From Bdellovibrionales bacterium (lineage in GTDB: Bacteria; Bdellovibrionota; Bdellovibrionia; Bdellovibrionales; UBA1609): 36,023 nucleotides of DNA. The translations under genes and the position numbers were made by a program. Shown in pieces: positions 26,557-35,720 of the stretch (the first letter of the stretch is position 1; the number at the start of each line of letters is the position of its first letter). The stretch lies in the NCBI GenBank assembly GCA_020850475.1, contig JADZEO010000024.1, positions 1 to 36,023 of the forward strand, in the 5' to 3' direction. The notes below the pieces were generated by a model. The model was not told the DNA's origin and ran no database searches. It saw nothing but the letters and a program-made list of their open reading frames with translations.

Positions 26557-26949
26557 GTGACCATTGCCTCCACTCATCGCGCCGTCGAACTCTTGCGTCC
26601 GGTAATGAGCTTGACGGTTGAAGAGTTTTGGGCTGTTGCGCTCACCTCAAGCAAAAGTTTAATCTCCATGCGCTGTTTGTTTCGCGGCACTGTTGACCTG
26701 TGTTTGGTACATCCGCGGGATTTGGTCCGCTTCGCCTGTACTAATAATGCTTCTGCGGTGCTGGTGGCCCACAATCACCCGAGCGGTCAGTGCTTGCCCT
26801 CTGTTGAAGACATTCGACTCACTCATCGTCTCAAACAAACTTGTGAACTGATCGAAGTCCCAATGGTGGATCATCTGATTCTTACCGAAGATGATCACTT
26901 CAGTTTTTTGGAAGCGCGATGGTTACTCGATCACCGAGAGCCCGAATAA
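26557..26949 (+). CDS. Short RadC-like JAB domain protein
   Basis: 130 residues, only the C-terminal JAB/MPN+ domain of RadC (UPF0758); the usual N-terminal helix-hairpin-helix region is missing. The metal-site motif is complete: Glu near 22-23, His72 and His74 in AHNHPSG, Ser82 and Asp85 in PSVED (HxH-x7-SxxD). The family was named from a radiation phenotype that was later reassigned; its activity is unsettled. GTG 26557 has AAGGG upstream. It overlaps the convergent unknown gene by 19 bp. Confidence 0.85.
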   Translation: MTIASTHRAVELLRPVMSLTVEEFWAVALTSSKSLISMRCLFRGTVDLCLVHPRDLVRFACTNNASAVLVAHNHPSGQCLPSVEDIRLTHRLKQTCELIEVPMVDHLILTEDDHFSFLEARWLLDHREPE

Positions 26950-27656
26950 CCGGACTCCAAGGGCGAGCGACTGGGGCTCGGTACTGAGGCGCCCCGGCGG
27001 GACGGGAGATTCAGCGGGTTATGCTTAGGCAAGCGCTGAACGCGAACCACTTCCAGCTGATCGTTAAGTTGAATGGCATAGCCCTCGCGACGAGCGTTCT
27101 CAAGAAACTGACGAACATACTCTTCACGCAGGGACCGGTCATACTCGTTGACAAACTTGCGACGGGCCATCAGCGCCTGAATTTTCACGTCGGGATGACC
27201 TTCGTAGGCATAGCGATCGGCGGGCACGAGATCTTGCAGAACTTGTCCTTCGCGGTTTTCGACTTCCTCATGTGGAAAGCCTCGATAAGAGTCATAGGGC
27301 GTCCGCTGTAGGAGCCCGATGCGGGTTTCATCGATTGCCGGAGCAAGCTTCGCATTATCAAGCAGGGCTCGAGACTCGTTCATCTCAGAGCGGGTGGCGA
27401 CATCTTGGAGTGCGCGGTCCATGTAGAGTTCGGCCTCGGGCGTGCCCGGGGCAAAAGAGGCCTTCGGCTTACTTGCCACCCTCGCCGCAGGAGTGGTCGA
27501 GGTGTTCACCAAAAACAGCAAGCCCAAGAGCACCAACGCAATAAGAACCACGTATTGTTTGGCCGTGTCGGCCTCAAAGCGCGGCAACCCGAGCGTCAAC
27601 ATGGTGGTACGCTCTTCGTTGCGAATCGATGTTTGTAGAGAGGTTTTCTCTCTCAT
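26931..27656 (-). CDS. Single-pass membrane protein of unknown function
   Basis: 241 residues. There is one membrane helix at about 35-50, a Pro/Ala/Ser spacer, then a charged, mostly helical region (about 75-210) with the segments FVNEDRSLREEYVRQFLENA-like (here EYDRSLREEYVRQFL) and a Ser/Pro/Arg-rich tail. The domain would face the periplasm if the N-terminal Arg/Lys-rich part is inside. I do not recognise the family. GAGGAG lies upstream of ATG 27656. A 175-bp spacer separates it from the histidine kinase gene upstream. Confidence 0.68.
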   Translation of the reverse strand: MREKTSLQTSIRNEERTTMLTLGLPRFEADTAKQYVVLIALVLLGLLFLVNTSTTPAARVASKPKASFAPGTPEAELYMDRALQDVATRSEMNESRALLDNAKLAPAIDETRIGLLQRTPYDSYRGFPHEEVENREGQVLQDLVPADRYAYEGHPDVKIQALMARRKFVNEYDRSLREEYVRQFLENARREGYAIQLNDQLEVVRVQRLPKHNPLNLPSRRGASVPSPSRSPLESGYSGSR

Positions 27657-27831
27657 GGGCTCTTCTCCTCTCTCCTAAGTGTTGCAAAAAGGCGGCCATG
27701 GGGGGTGGAGTAAGTACCTGTAATTATTAGTGTCTTGTAGTGAGATTGACCCCTCTGCGCTGCGACCCCAGACAGACGTCAAACTTGTGATCAACTGAGT
27801 CGCTGGCGACTGCTGGTGACGTGGCGAGCGC

Positions 27832-29799
27832 TTAGGCCTTGGCCGAGGCGGGAGGACCCGCGATGGGCAGGATGATTTTGAATTGTGTGCCGCTGCCGGG
27901 CTCGGACTCCACTTGAATTTCGCCGCCGTGCTTTTCGACAATTCCATAGGAGATGCTGAGACCCAATCCCGTTCCGCGCCCCAGGGATTTGGTGGTGAAA
28001 AATGGATCGAATATTTTCTCGATGGTGGCCTGAGACATTCCTTTGCCGGAGTCGCGAATCGCCACAAAGACGCGGTCGGCATCGACGACTCCAGTGGTGA
28101 TTCGGATTTCTCCTTCTCCTTCGATCGCTTGCCCGGCGTTGGAGAGAATATTCATGAAAACTTGATTGAGTTGACTGGGATAGCAATTGATCAGCGGAAC
28201 TTCGGCAAAGTCTTTGGTGATTTTAATTCGATTTTTGAACTCGCCCGTGAGCAATTTTAAGGTGTCCTCGAGACCCTCGCGCACGTCGACCTCTTTGATT
28301 TGGGCTTCCTCCAACCGCGAAAAGCTCCGCAAGCCCACGACGATGTCCCGGGTTCTGCGTGCGCCGTCTTCGCACGAACGAATGAGTTTGGGTAGATCTT
28401 CGACGATGTATTCAAAATCCACCTTCGCCATTTCTTCTTTGAGCCTTTGGGGAGATTTCTCGGCGGTCTGCACCAACCCCACCAGCTTGTTTGAGTAGTC
28501 ACTCAAGTGGCTCATGTTGCTATAGATAAAACCAATCGGATTATTCAGCTCGTGCGCGATGCCGGCTACCAGCTGACCCAAGCTGGCCATTTTGGCCGTG
28601 TGAACCAGCTTGGTCTGGGTGTCGCGAATCTCGAGATTGGCTTTTTCCAACTCATCGACTTTGGCTTTGAGCTCAGATTGAGCCCGGTAAACCCGTTGAG
28701 ACATGTCGTTAAAGCTCTCGGCCAGCAATCCCAATTCCGTATCGCCCGCATTTTGGATTTCGATATTTCCCTTGTTAACATCCATCGACTGCAAGGCATC
28801 CAGCAACTCGTAAAGTGGGCGCAGCATGATTTTTGATGAAATCAAACTCAGCACAACCAGCAGCAGAATGATCGCGCCCACGACCGAAAAAAAGGCGTAG
28901 TTTACATTTTGCAAAATGGCCCGCGCCGCACTCTTAGAGGCGCCAATACCAATGTAAAATTCAATATCACCCCAAGTAATGGGATGAATCCGAAAGCCGT
29001 GGGGGACATCTTGAATCACCAGATCGAAGTACGCCGAGGTCCCGCCTTCGAGAAGATTGCGGAAGAAGTTGGCCTTGTACATTTTTAAATCTTGATTACT
29101 TGAAAAGACTTCGTCGCCCGCTTTTTCTATAAAGAAAACCTCTAGGTTCAGACGGTTCTTGAGCCCGAGCCGAAAACCTTCGTCTAATGAAATGACCTCT
29201 TCGAGGTAGCCAACGGTCCGCCCCTTTGAGTTTTTAAGCGTCAGGAACACCGTGAGATCCACGCTTTGGGTGACGACTTTGCCTTCTCCGTCTTTTTGTG
29301 ACCTGAAGTCCACCAAAGTGAGGACTTCTTTCGCCTGGGCCTTTTCGAGAAATTCGCCTTTGAGTTCGACGGGGCCGCCCTCGATGTTGGGACGGCGTTG
29401 GATTTTTCCTTCTTCATCGCGGTAAAGCGCGACTTCGAGCCGGCCATCGCGATTGTGCAGCCACAGGCGATGGGCATAGTGGGAACGCATACGCTCCTCG
29501 GCGAGTTGGCGCGCAGCTGAAAACTCATTCTTAGACATGTGAAAGATGAGGTTGCTGTCATTGGCTAGCTGCCGGGCCTGGGCCAGCAGTCCCGACTGAA
29601 AATCGCCGATGATGACGCCGATTTCTCGACTGTTGGCTTTGAGCCTTTGACTCAGCTCTTGGTCGATGGCCTGTTGATACTTGACCAGAGAATAGCCGGT
29701 GATGAAGGCGAGCGGCACCACCGAGAAGAGCAAAAACCATAGCATGAGAAGCGTACGGAGAGATTTTTTGGGCTTCCGTCGTCGTTGATTCATCGGCAC
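27832..29799 (-). CDS. Sensor histidine kinase
   Basis: 655 residues. Membrane helix 1 (about 16-38), an extracytoplasmic sensor region of about 260 residues (dCACHE/PAS-like by size), helix 2 (about 302-325), a HAMP region (RPLYELLDAL, about 328-380), a coiled coil, then HisKA with His416 in AGIAHELNNPIG. The ATPase domain shows the N box (LNQVFMNILSNAGQAI), G1 (RDSGKGM) and G2 (GRGTGLGLSISYGIV). The HELNNP form is that of NtrB-like/HPK4 kinases. No response regulator is next to it. It starts 21 nt after the anti-sigma-like gene; the GTG at 29799 has GGAAG 7 nt upstream, and ATG 29793 is the alternative. Confidence 0.93.
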   Translation of the reverse strand: MPMNQRRRKPKKSLRTLLMLWFLLFSVVPLAFITGYSLVKYQQAIDQELSQRLKANSREIGVIIGDFQSGLLAQARQLANDSNLIFHMSKNEFSAARQLAEERMRSHYAHRLWLHNRDGRLEVALYRDEEGKIQRRPNIEGGPVELKGEFLEKAQAKEVLTLVDFRSQKDGEGKVVTQSVDLTVFLTLKNSKGRTVGYLEEVISLDEGFRLGLKNRLNLEVFFIEKAGDEVFSSNQDLKMYKANFFRNLLEGGTSAYFDLVIQDVPHGFRIHPITWGDIEFYIGIGASKSAARAILQNVNYAFFSVVGAIILLLVVLSLISSKIMLRPLYELLDALQSMDVNKGNIEIQNAGDTELGLLAESFNDMSQRVYRAQSELKAKVDELEKANLEIRDTQTKLVHTAKMASLGQLVAGIAHELNNPIGFIYSNMSHLSDYSNKLVGLVQTAEKSPQRLKEEMAKVDFEYIVEDLPKLIRSCEDGARRTRDIVVGLRSFSRLEEAQIKEVDVREGLEDTLKLLTGEFKNRIKITKDFAEVPLINCYPSQLNQVFMNILSNAGQAIEGEGEIRITTGVVDADRVFVAIRDSGKGMSQATIEKIFDPFFTTKSLGRGTGLGLSISYGIVEKHGGEIQVESEPGSGTQFKIILPIAGPPASAKA

Positions 29800-29820
29800 T
29801 CGTGGGCTTCCGTCAATCCC

Positions 29821-30855
29821 TTACGGTTGACTCTTAGTTTCCTCAACCCACAGAATAAAACGAATTTTCCCCTCGGGCATCACTCGCCAGTGAGGGTCCT
29901 TGTAGATCCGGACTGGACCAAAGTTACGCAGCAGCTTTACCACTTCCTCGTAATTAGACTCTGGTAGTGAAAAGTGGAAGTAGCTCCCCTTGGCTTTGCG
30001 CCAACCCAACTCCACCTGACCGGCTTTGGTGCCGCCGAGAGCTTGAAGGCCTTGGGTGATTTCACCGGTTTTGCCATCAACTCCTTCGACGGTCATGAAC
30101 GCCCGGTACACGTAGCCCTTCATTGGCTTGCGATCGGCACCGGCCGCCGGTGCGCTGGACTCGTCACCCGTGACCTCGGAAGTTTCGGCACCCGCTGGAG
30201 GAGTGGCGTTTTCCGTCGGTGCTTTTGCGGGCGCTTTGACTTCAGCCGTGGGTTTGGTCTCCGCAACTTTTTCCGTTGGTTTTTTGCCCTCGGGCGGAGG
30301 GACGGCCTCGGTGTTGTCGGGAACTTCGGGGGCCACCGGGGGGACACTTCGACCGTCGGCGATCGCGGTTTGATCCGCTTCGGTGTCACCCGGTCCTGGC
30401 TTGGTTTTTACTTCTTTGTTGACCTCAACTAACACGAATTGATTGCTGGCTTTGGGCAAAAAGTGAGAGATGCGCTTCCAAGGAATGACCATCGCAACCC
30501 CAGCTGCTACCACCGAAATCACCAGGGCCTCGATTCCCCACTTGACGGCATCTGGCCAGGATCGCCACAGGTGGCCTTCTTTGACTCGAACCCAAAAGCT
30601 TTTGTAATCGCGAATTTCCTGAAGCAAGGGAACCGAAATTCGAGTCTCGCCCAAGCGCGAACAGTATCCAAGGCCTTCGCGCAAATTTTCGAGCTCTTGC
30701 TGGGTTTCGAAGTCCGTGGGGAGAAACTCGTCCACGGCTTTTCGGCGAGCGTGATCGAGATTGTTGGAGACAAAATCGTAAAGCATTTCTCGACACAAAA
30801 ACCGGCTCAGTTGCCGTTTGGGAGTCAGAGTTTGGTCGTGCTCTTGGTTGATCAT
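29821..30855 (-). CDS. Anti-sigma-factor-like membrane protein
   Basis: 344 residues. The cytoplasmic N-terminus (about 1-100; CREMLYDFVSNNLDHARRKAVDEFL) resembles the zinc-finger-like domain of anti-sigma factors but lacks the canonical HxxxCxxC. One membrane helix spans 107-125. A Pro/Ala/Glu/Lys-rich linker spans about 145-245. The C-terminal domain (HFSLPESNYEEVVKLLRNFGPVRI) resembles the DUF4349-type domains seen in anti-sigma proteins. Its start overlaps the stop of the sigma-like gene by 4 nt, and co-translation with that partner supports the assignment. The topology is typical for a transmembrane regulator. Confidence 0.7.
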   Translation of the reverse strand: MINQEHDQTLTPKRQLSRFLCREMLYDFVSNNLDHARRKAVDEFLPTDFETQQELENLREGLGYCSRLGETRISVPLLQEIRDYKSFWVRVKEGHLWRSWPDAVKWGIEALVISVVAAGVAMVIPWKRISHFLPKASNQFVLVEVNKEVKTKPGPGDTEADQTAIADGRSVPPVAPEVPDNTEAVPPPEGKKPTEKVAETKPTAEVKAPAKAPTENATPPAGAETSEVTGDESSAPAAGADRKPMKGYVYRAFMTVEGVDGKTGEITQGLQALGGTKAGQVELGWRKAKGSYFHFSLPESNYEEVVKLLRNFGPVRIYKDPHWRVMPEGKIRFILWVEETKSQP

Positions 30856-31307
30856 CGGCGGCGATCTCCCCGCTTAACTGACCCGAGAATGTGCAGGCCG
30901 CGGCCCACGCGATGGCGAACGGTGCCGGCACTCACCCCGAGACCCTCGGAGATGGCTTCATCGGAGATCCCTAAAACGCGCGACCAGAGTACGGCCAAAA
31001 ACTCATCGAGGTCCGCTTCCTTTTGAAATTCCATCCAGGGTCCCAGGTCGACTCCCTCGGGTAAAATCCATCCGGCCTCATAAGAAATCGCCGCCGGAAG
31101 ACGTTTGGACTGTTTGAGTTTGTTAAAGAATGAGTTGGTTACGTCAACAATGACCGCGGGCCATTTTTCATCTCGATTGCCCAGACTTTTGACTCGCTGT
31201 CGGCACTTACGCAGGGCTTTGATCGCTGCGGACTGGGCAAAACGCTCGTCGAGTGCGGCAAAAAAAAAGAAGAGTGCCAGCAATCGAATTCGAGCTTCTT
31301 CTGTCAT
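30852..31307 (-). CDS. Sigma-factor region-4-like regulator
   Basis: 151 residues. The C-terminal part (about 98-142: LDEFLAVLWSRVLGISDEAISEGLGVSAGTVRHRVGRGLHILG) matches a sigma-70 region 4 / ECF-type helix-turn-helix. The N-terminal about 95 residues do not show a clear region 2, although an RLLALFFFFAALDERFAQSAAIKALR stretch sits where it would be. A 9-A run (31260-31268 on the plus strand) encodes part of the Phe run. It lies 3 nt after mreB and overlaps the anti-sigma-like gene, arranged as sigma/anti-sigma pairs usually are. Confidence 0.68.
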   Translation of the reverse strand: MTEEARIRLLALFFFFAALDERFAQSAAIKALRKCRQRVKSLGNRDEKWPAVIVDVTNSFFNKLKQSKRLPAAISYEAGWILPEGVDLGPWMEFQKEADLDEFLAVLWSRVLGISDEAISEGLGVSAGTVRHRVGRGLHILGSVKRGDRRR

Positions 31308-31310
31308 TGA

Positions 31311-32366
<1,056 letters not shown>

Positions 32367-32405
32367 TTAATGATAGCTGATCAAACGTCCAGAAGCTTTC
32401 CCACT

Positions 32406-32435
32406 ACTCTAGGCTACAGTTAAAACGGGAGTCAA
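32406..32435 (-). promoter_or_regulatory. Candidate sigma70-type promoter for the mreB operon
   Basis: On the minus strand TTGACT (32430-32435) and TAGAGT (32406-32411) are 18 bp apart, about 50 bp before the mreB ATG. The -35 matches at 5 of 6 and the -10 at 4 of 6 positions. Confidence 0.42.
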
Positions 32436-32542
32436 TACAGGAAGTTACTATGCTGTGTTGAGATTCTTGGTCGAACGCAAAAGAAAATTGCAGACGACTT
32501 CGGGACCGCGAGATAAATTACTCGTCCAACGCGGAGGGTGCC

Positions 32543-33004
32543 GTGTCTACAGCAGAAGCATTTCAAGTTGTTCACACTTTTTTTACGACCAAACCTGCTC
32601 CAAAGGACGCTCTCCGGCATTTAAAGCGTGGCCACGAAATTCGCTTATTGCTTGAAGGCCGCACCGAGTGCGCCCTGTTGTTTGAGGCGGGGCAAGTGGT
32701 GGTTGAGCAACGACCTTGCTCCAAGGCCGATGTCGAATTCACGATAGGGTCCGAATCCATCCGGCTCCTTACCAGCCACCCCGGGGACAGTGTTGGGCAA
32801 CTCGGTGTTGATATTGTTAAAGAAATTATCGCGGGCAACGTAAAGGTTCGGGTCTGCGGCTCGATTTTAAATGTTCTGAGCGGCGGTTATTTGGGGATTA
32901 TTGGCTCTGGCGGGCCGGAGTTTATGACTTACTTGGCCAGTCATGGGCTGACGAGCCTTGGCAAAATTACGGCGCTGATCCGATCACTCAAAGGGCGAAA
33001 CTGA
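32543..33004 (+). CDS. SCP2-like (sterol carrier protein-like) protein
   Basis: 153 residues. The pattern of an amphipathic N-terminus, LLFEAGQVVVEQRPCSKADVEFTIGSESIRLL and a GNVKVRVCGSILNVL stretch fits the SCP2-like fold, which binds lipids or fatty acids in a hydrophobic tunnel. No enzymatic domain is attached. GTG 32543 has GGAGG 6 nt upstream. It is divergent from mreB and overlaps the end of convergent glpD by 21 bp. The ligand cannot be told. Confidence 0.6.
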   Translation: MSTAEAFQVVHTFFTTKPAPKDALRHLKRGHEIRLLLEGRTECALLFEAGQVVVEQRPCSKADVEFTIGSESIRLLTSHPGDSVGQLGVDIVKEIIAGNVKVRVCGSILNVLSGGYLGIIGSGGPEFMTYLASHGLTSLGKITALIRSLKGRN

Positions 33005-34654
33005 CTTCTTCCAACCCAGCTCTCGACGCGCATGGGCAAACAGCCTTTCCTTTTCCTCGCGCTGTCTTGCATCGCTCCATCCATATAGGCTCGCCATGGC
33101 TTCAAGCACGCCCGGCAGAAACTTGGCGCCGTTTTTTTCTGAAGCAAGAAACAGTGGGCTTCGTCGCAAATAAAAATCGGACAAATGAAGGCACATCGTA
33201 TTTTTAATCGCAAAAATCGCTTCCGCCTGCCAAAAGCGGACTTCTTCTGAAAAGTGATCCGGGAGCTGAGTAAATATCTCCATTAGTCGAAGCCCTTCCT
33301 GGCCATGCCGCTCTAGCCAAGCACTAATCAGTTTGGGCGTGATGCCCGTTTCACGCGCCAGCTGGGGCACCAGCCGCTCGCGTTTTCCGTAGGACTCTTG
33401 GTCCACCAACGGATTTAAGGGCTCCTTCGTTCGATTGCGTGCAAAGCGGGCTTGGTCCTCGGTGGGATAAAAACCGAGAATTGCTTCCACGGCTTGTTGA
33501 GACATGTGCCGGTAAGTCGTGTACTTGCCGCCCGTCACAAAGGTGATGTTTCTGGGATCGTGGAGGATCAGATGTTCGCGGCTAGTTCCGCTCTCTGACA
33601 TCGAGTCGTCATGGACCAGAGGACGCACGCCAGAATAGCTGCTGATCACATCCTCTTCTTTGAGATCCGCTCCCGGAAAATACTCGCGCAAGATTTTGAG
33701 CAGATAGTTGACGTCTTCTTGTTGCGTGCAAACCTCTGCCGGATTGCCAGGGTAATCGGTGTCGGTCGTGCCAACGATCACCATCTCGTGACGCGGAATT
33801 AGAAAGATGATGCGCTTTTGGCTATCCGCTCCCATAACGACCGCACTGGAAACTGGAACCCGCTCGCGAGGTAAGGTCAGGTGGATTCCCTTTGAGGGGC
33901 GCATGAGCTTGTGCCAGGTCCCAAGTAACTCCTGGCCCACCAGGTCGGTCCAGGGCCCGACGGTGCTGACAAAATGGCGGGCGCGTATTTCAACTTTCGT
34001 TTTGGCAATTTGGTCTTCAGCAAGAATTGCGGCCACTTGTTGGCCCTCGAACCGCGCACCGGTCGCTCGCACATAGTTGACACAGGTCGCGCCCATCGCG
34101 GCGGCCGACCTTAAGGTCTCAATCGTCAGACGGTCATCGTCCATGTAGGCATCCGAGTAGGCATAGGCCCCCCTCAGACCCTTGGCTTTCAGAAATGGTA
34201 AGCGCGCCACGGCTTCGGTGGGGCTCAGTCGCTCATGCATCTCGGGTGACTCAAAAAGCGCAAGGATGTCATATAACCACATCCCCATCCCAATGAGTCC
34301 CATCGAGAACCGACTGTCATCATAAAGGGGAAAGACAAAGCGCAAAGGATGAACCAGATGAGGTGCCATTTCAAATAATCGGCGCCGCTCGGACAAGGCC
34401 TCGAAGACCAGGCCGAATTCCTTGTTTTCGAGATATCGAATTCCCCCATGAACGAGCTTGCTCGATCGAGAGCTGGTGCCAAAGGCGAAATCGTTGGCTT
34501 CGATCAGGGCCACTTTCATTCCTCGCGAAGCCGCGTCACGAGCAACTCCCGCACCCGTAATTCCCCCGCCAATAATGGCCAGGTCAAAGACTTGTTGGCC
34601 CAACTTCTGAATGTTTTTTTCCCGATCAGCACTCGAAAAGCTCACCTCTGCCAA
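32984..34654 (-). CDS. glpD: Glycerol-3-phosphate dehydrogenase (FAD, GlpD type)
   Basis: About 556 residues. Membrane-associated flavoenzyme oxidising sn-glycerol 3-phosphate to dihydroxyacetone phosphate. The FAD-binding LAIIGGGITGAG lies near the N-terminus, then GTSSRSSKLVHGGIRYLE and the late GGKYTTYRHM segment typical of the family; the C-terminal cap (DAxxREEKERLFAHARRELGW-type) is complete. TTG 34654 is favoured because AAGGAG is 7 nt upstream; TTG 34681 and GTG 34645 are alternatives. Glycerol kinase or transporter genes are not in view. It lies divergent from the HAD phosphatase gene. Confidence 0.93.
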   Translation of the reverse strand: MAEVSFSSADREKNIQKLGQQVFDLAIIGGGITGAGVARDAASRGMKVALIEANDFAFGTSSRSSKLVHGGIRYLENKEFGLVFEALSERRRLFEMAPHLVHPLRFVFPLYDDSRFSMGLIGMGMWLYDILALFESPEMHERLSPTEAVARLPFLKAKGLRGAYAYSDAYMDDDRLTIETLRSAAAMGATCVNYVRATGARFEGQQVAAILAEDQIAKTKVEIRARHFVSTVGPWTDLVGQELLGTWHKLMRPSKGIHLTLPRERVPVSSAVVMGADSQKRIIFLIPRHEMVIVGTTDTDYPGNPAEVCTQQEDVNYLLKILREYFPGADLKEEDVISSYSGVRPLVHDDSMSESGTSREHLILHDPRNITFVTGGKYTTYRHMSQQAVEAILGFYPTEDQARFARNRTKEPLNPLVDQESYGKRERLVPQLARETGITPKLISAWLERHGQEGLRLMEIFTQLPDHFSEEVRFWQAEAIFAIKNTMCLHLSDFYLRRSPLFLASEKNGAKFLPGVLEAMASLYGWSDARQREEKERLFAHARRELGWKKSVSPFE

Positions 34655-34738
34655 GACACCACTCCTTTGCTGATGACACAAAAGCTGAATTTGATATTTT
34701 GGTTACATCGCGAACTTCAGACTGAACCGAGGTCCACC

Positions 34739-35497
34739 ATGAAAGAAATGCCGCAAGCCCTTATCGATAACGTTAAGTCCGCAATCGATAGGGCCGTTGC
34801 CGAAATTTCTACGCCCAAAATTGCTGCCTTCGATGCTGATGGTACCTTATGGGATACTGATATGGGAGAAAATTTCTTTCTGTATCAGATCAACAAAAAA
34901 CTTTTAGCCGGACTCCCGCAAGACCCCTGGGAACACTACCATCGCATGAAAAAGGAGATCTCGCCCAAGGTCGCTTATCTGTGGTTGGCGCAAATCAATC
35001 AGGGCCAACCCCTGGACCAGGTTCGGCGGTGGAGTGAAGACTGTTTGCGAGCGCAGCAGCCGGTGCCCACTTTTGCCGGACAAAAGCAGATTATCGACCA
35101 CCTACATCATCATGGTGTGAAGGTTTTTGTCGTCACTGCGAGTATCAAATGGAGTGTCGAACCCGCCGCCGCCCTGTACGGTATTCCTCAACAAAATGTG
35201 TTGGGAATCACGACCAAGATCAAGAATGGCCACGTCACTGACGAGCAAGACGGTCCTATCACTTGGCGCGAGGGAAAGGTGACGGGTTTACTGGAGGCCA
35301 CGGGCGGAGCCCCTCCGCTTTTTGCCTCAGGCAACACCCCCGGTGATCTGGCGCTTTTGGAAAGTGCCACCCATGTGCGCTTGGCCATGGCCGCTTCGGA
35401 CCAAAAATCAGAACTTTTTGCTGATGAACTCCGCCTGGTCGATATCGCCCGCAAGCGCGGCTGGTTTTATTTTCTCCCCCCAAGCCACCCAAGCTAA
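34739..35497 (+). CDS. HAD-superfamily phosphatase, subfamily IB-like
   Basis: 252 residues. The nucleophile motif is AFDADGTLWDTD (Asp32, Asp34), motif II is VFVVTAS near 126-132 and the acidic motif is SGNTPGDLALL near 202-212, so all catalytic motifs of the HAD fold are present. The cap is of the PSP type. Substrate prediction is not possible; with divergent glpD a phosphorylated glycerol-type compound is a possibility (inference). The ATG at 34739 has GAGG 6 nt upstream; the longer frame from 34448 overlaps glpD and is rejected. Confidence 0.88.
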   Translation: MKEMPQALIDNVKSAIDRAVAEISTPKIAAFDADGTLWDTDMGENFFLYQINKKLLAGLPQDPWEHYHRMKKEISPKVAYLWLAQINQGQPLDQVRRWSEDCLRAQQPVPTFAGQKQIIDHLHHHGVKVFVVTASIKWSVEPAAALYGIPQQNVLGITTKIKNGHVTDEQDGPITWREGKVTGLLEATGGAPPLFASGNTPGDLALLESATHVRLAMAASDQKSELFADELRLVDIARKRGWFYFLPPSHPS

Positions 35498-35530
35498 TTG
35501 ATTCGCCTTTGGCCGTGGCCCGCCACCTTT

Positions 35531-35560
35531 GGCCCGATTGCCAGAAGGGCCGATGCCCGA
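35531..35560 (+). repeat. 30-bp hairpin repeat, copy 1
   Basis: Starts GGCCCGATTGCCAGAAGGGC; matches copy 2 (35685-35714) at 28 of 30 positions, 154 bp apart. GGCCC and GGGCC arms give a hairpin. It lies 33 bp after the HAD gene, left of the hexamer array. Confidence 0.75.
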
Positions 35561-35596
35561 AACTCATCGCGAGAAGCCCTCTTTCCCTTGAAGCTC

Positions 35597-35655
35597 CGTC
35601 CGTGTCAGAGTCCGTGTCCGCGTCGGTGTCGGAGTCCGAGTCGGTGTCGGAGTCC
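35597..35655. repeat. Imperfect hexanucleotide tandem array
   Basis: About ten 6-bp units of the types GTGTCG, GAGTCC and GTGTCC over 59 bp. On the minus strand it can be read as an Asp/Ser/Thr repeat, but no supported gene reads through it. It lies between the two 30-bp hairpin repeats. Confidence 0.75.
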
Positions 35656-35681
35656 AGAAGCACCCACTGCAATCCGTGACC

Positions 35682-35714
35682 ATCGGCCCGACTGCCAGAA
35701 GGGCCGATACCCGA
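35682..35714 (+). repeat. 30-bp hairpin repeat, copy 2
   Basis: Copy 2 at 35685-35714. Including three flanking bases it forms a perfect 8-bp stem, ATCGGCCC (35682-35689) with GGGCCGAT (35701-35708), around an 11-nt loop. It ends 7 bp before the stop of the four-helix-bundle gene and could act as its 3' hairpin. Confidence 0.72.
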
Positions 35715-35720
35715 GCCCGA

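Noticed and set aside
34655-34681. Earlier TTG start of glpD at 34681
   Set aside because: No ribosome binding site; the TTG at 34654 has AAGGAG at good spacing.
34448-34738. N-terminal extension of the HAD phosphatase frame
   Set aside because: It is antisense to glpD; the ATG at 34739 has its own GAGG ribosome binding site and starts a full HAD protein.
35259-35672. Minus-strand open frame reading an Asp/Ser/Thr repeat from the hexamer array
   Set aside because: It is antisense to the HAD gene over much of its length and depends on the repeat for its composition.
35531-35714. CRISPR-like arrangement of two repeats
   Set aside because: Only two copies, the 'spacer' is itself a tandem repeat, and no cas genes are present; not a CRISPR array.
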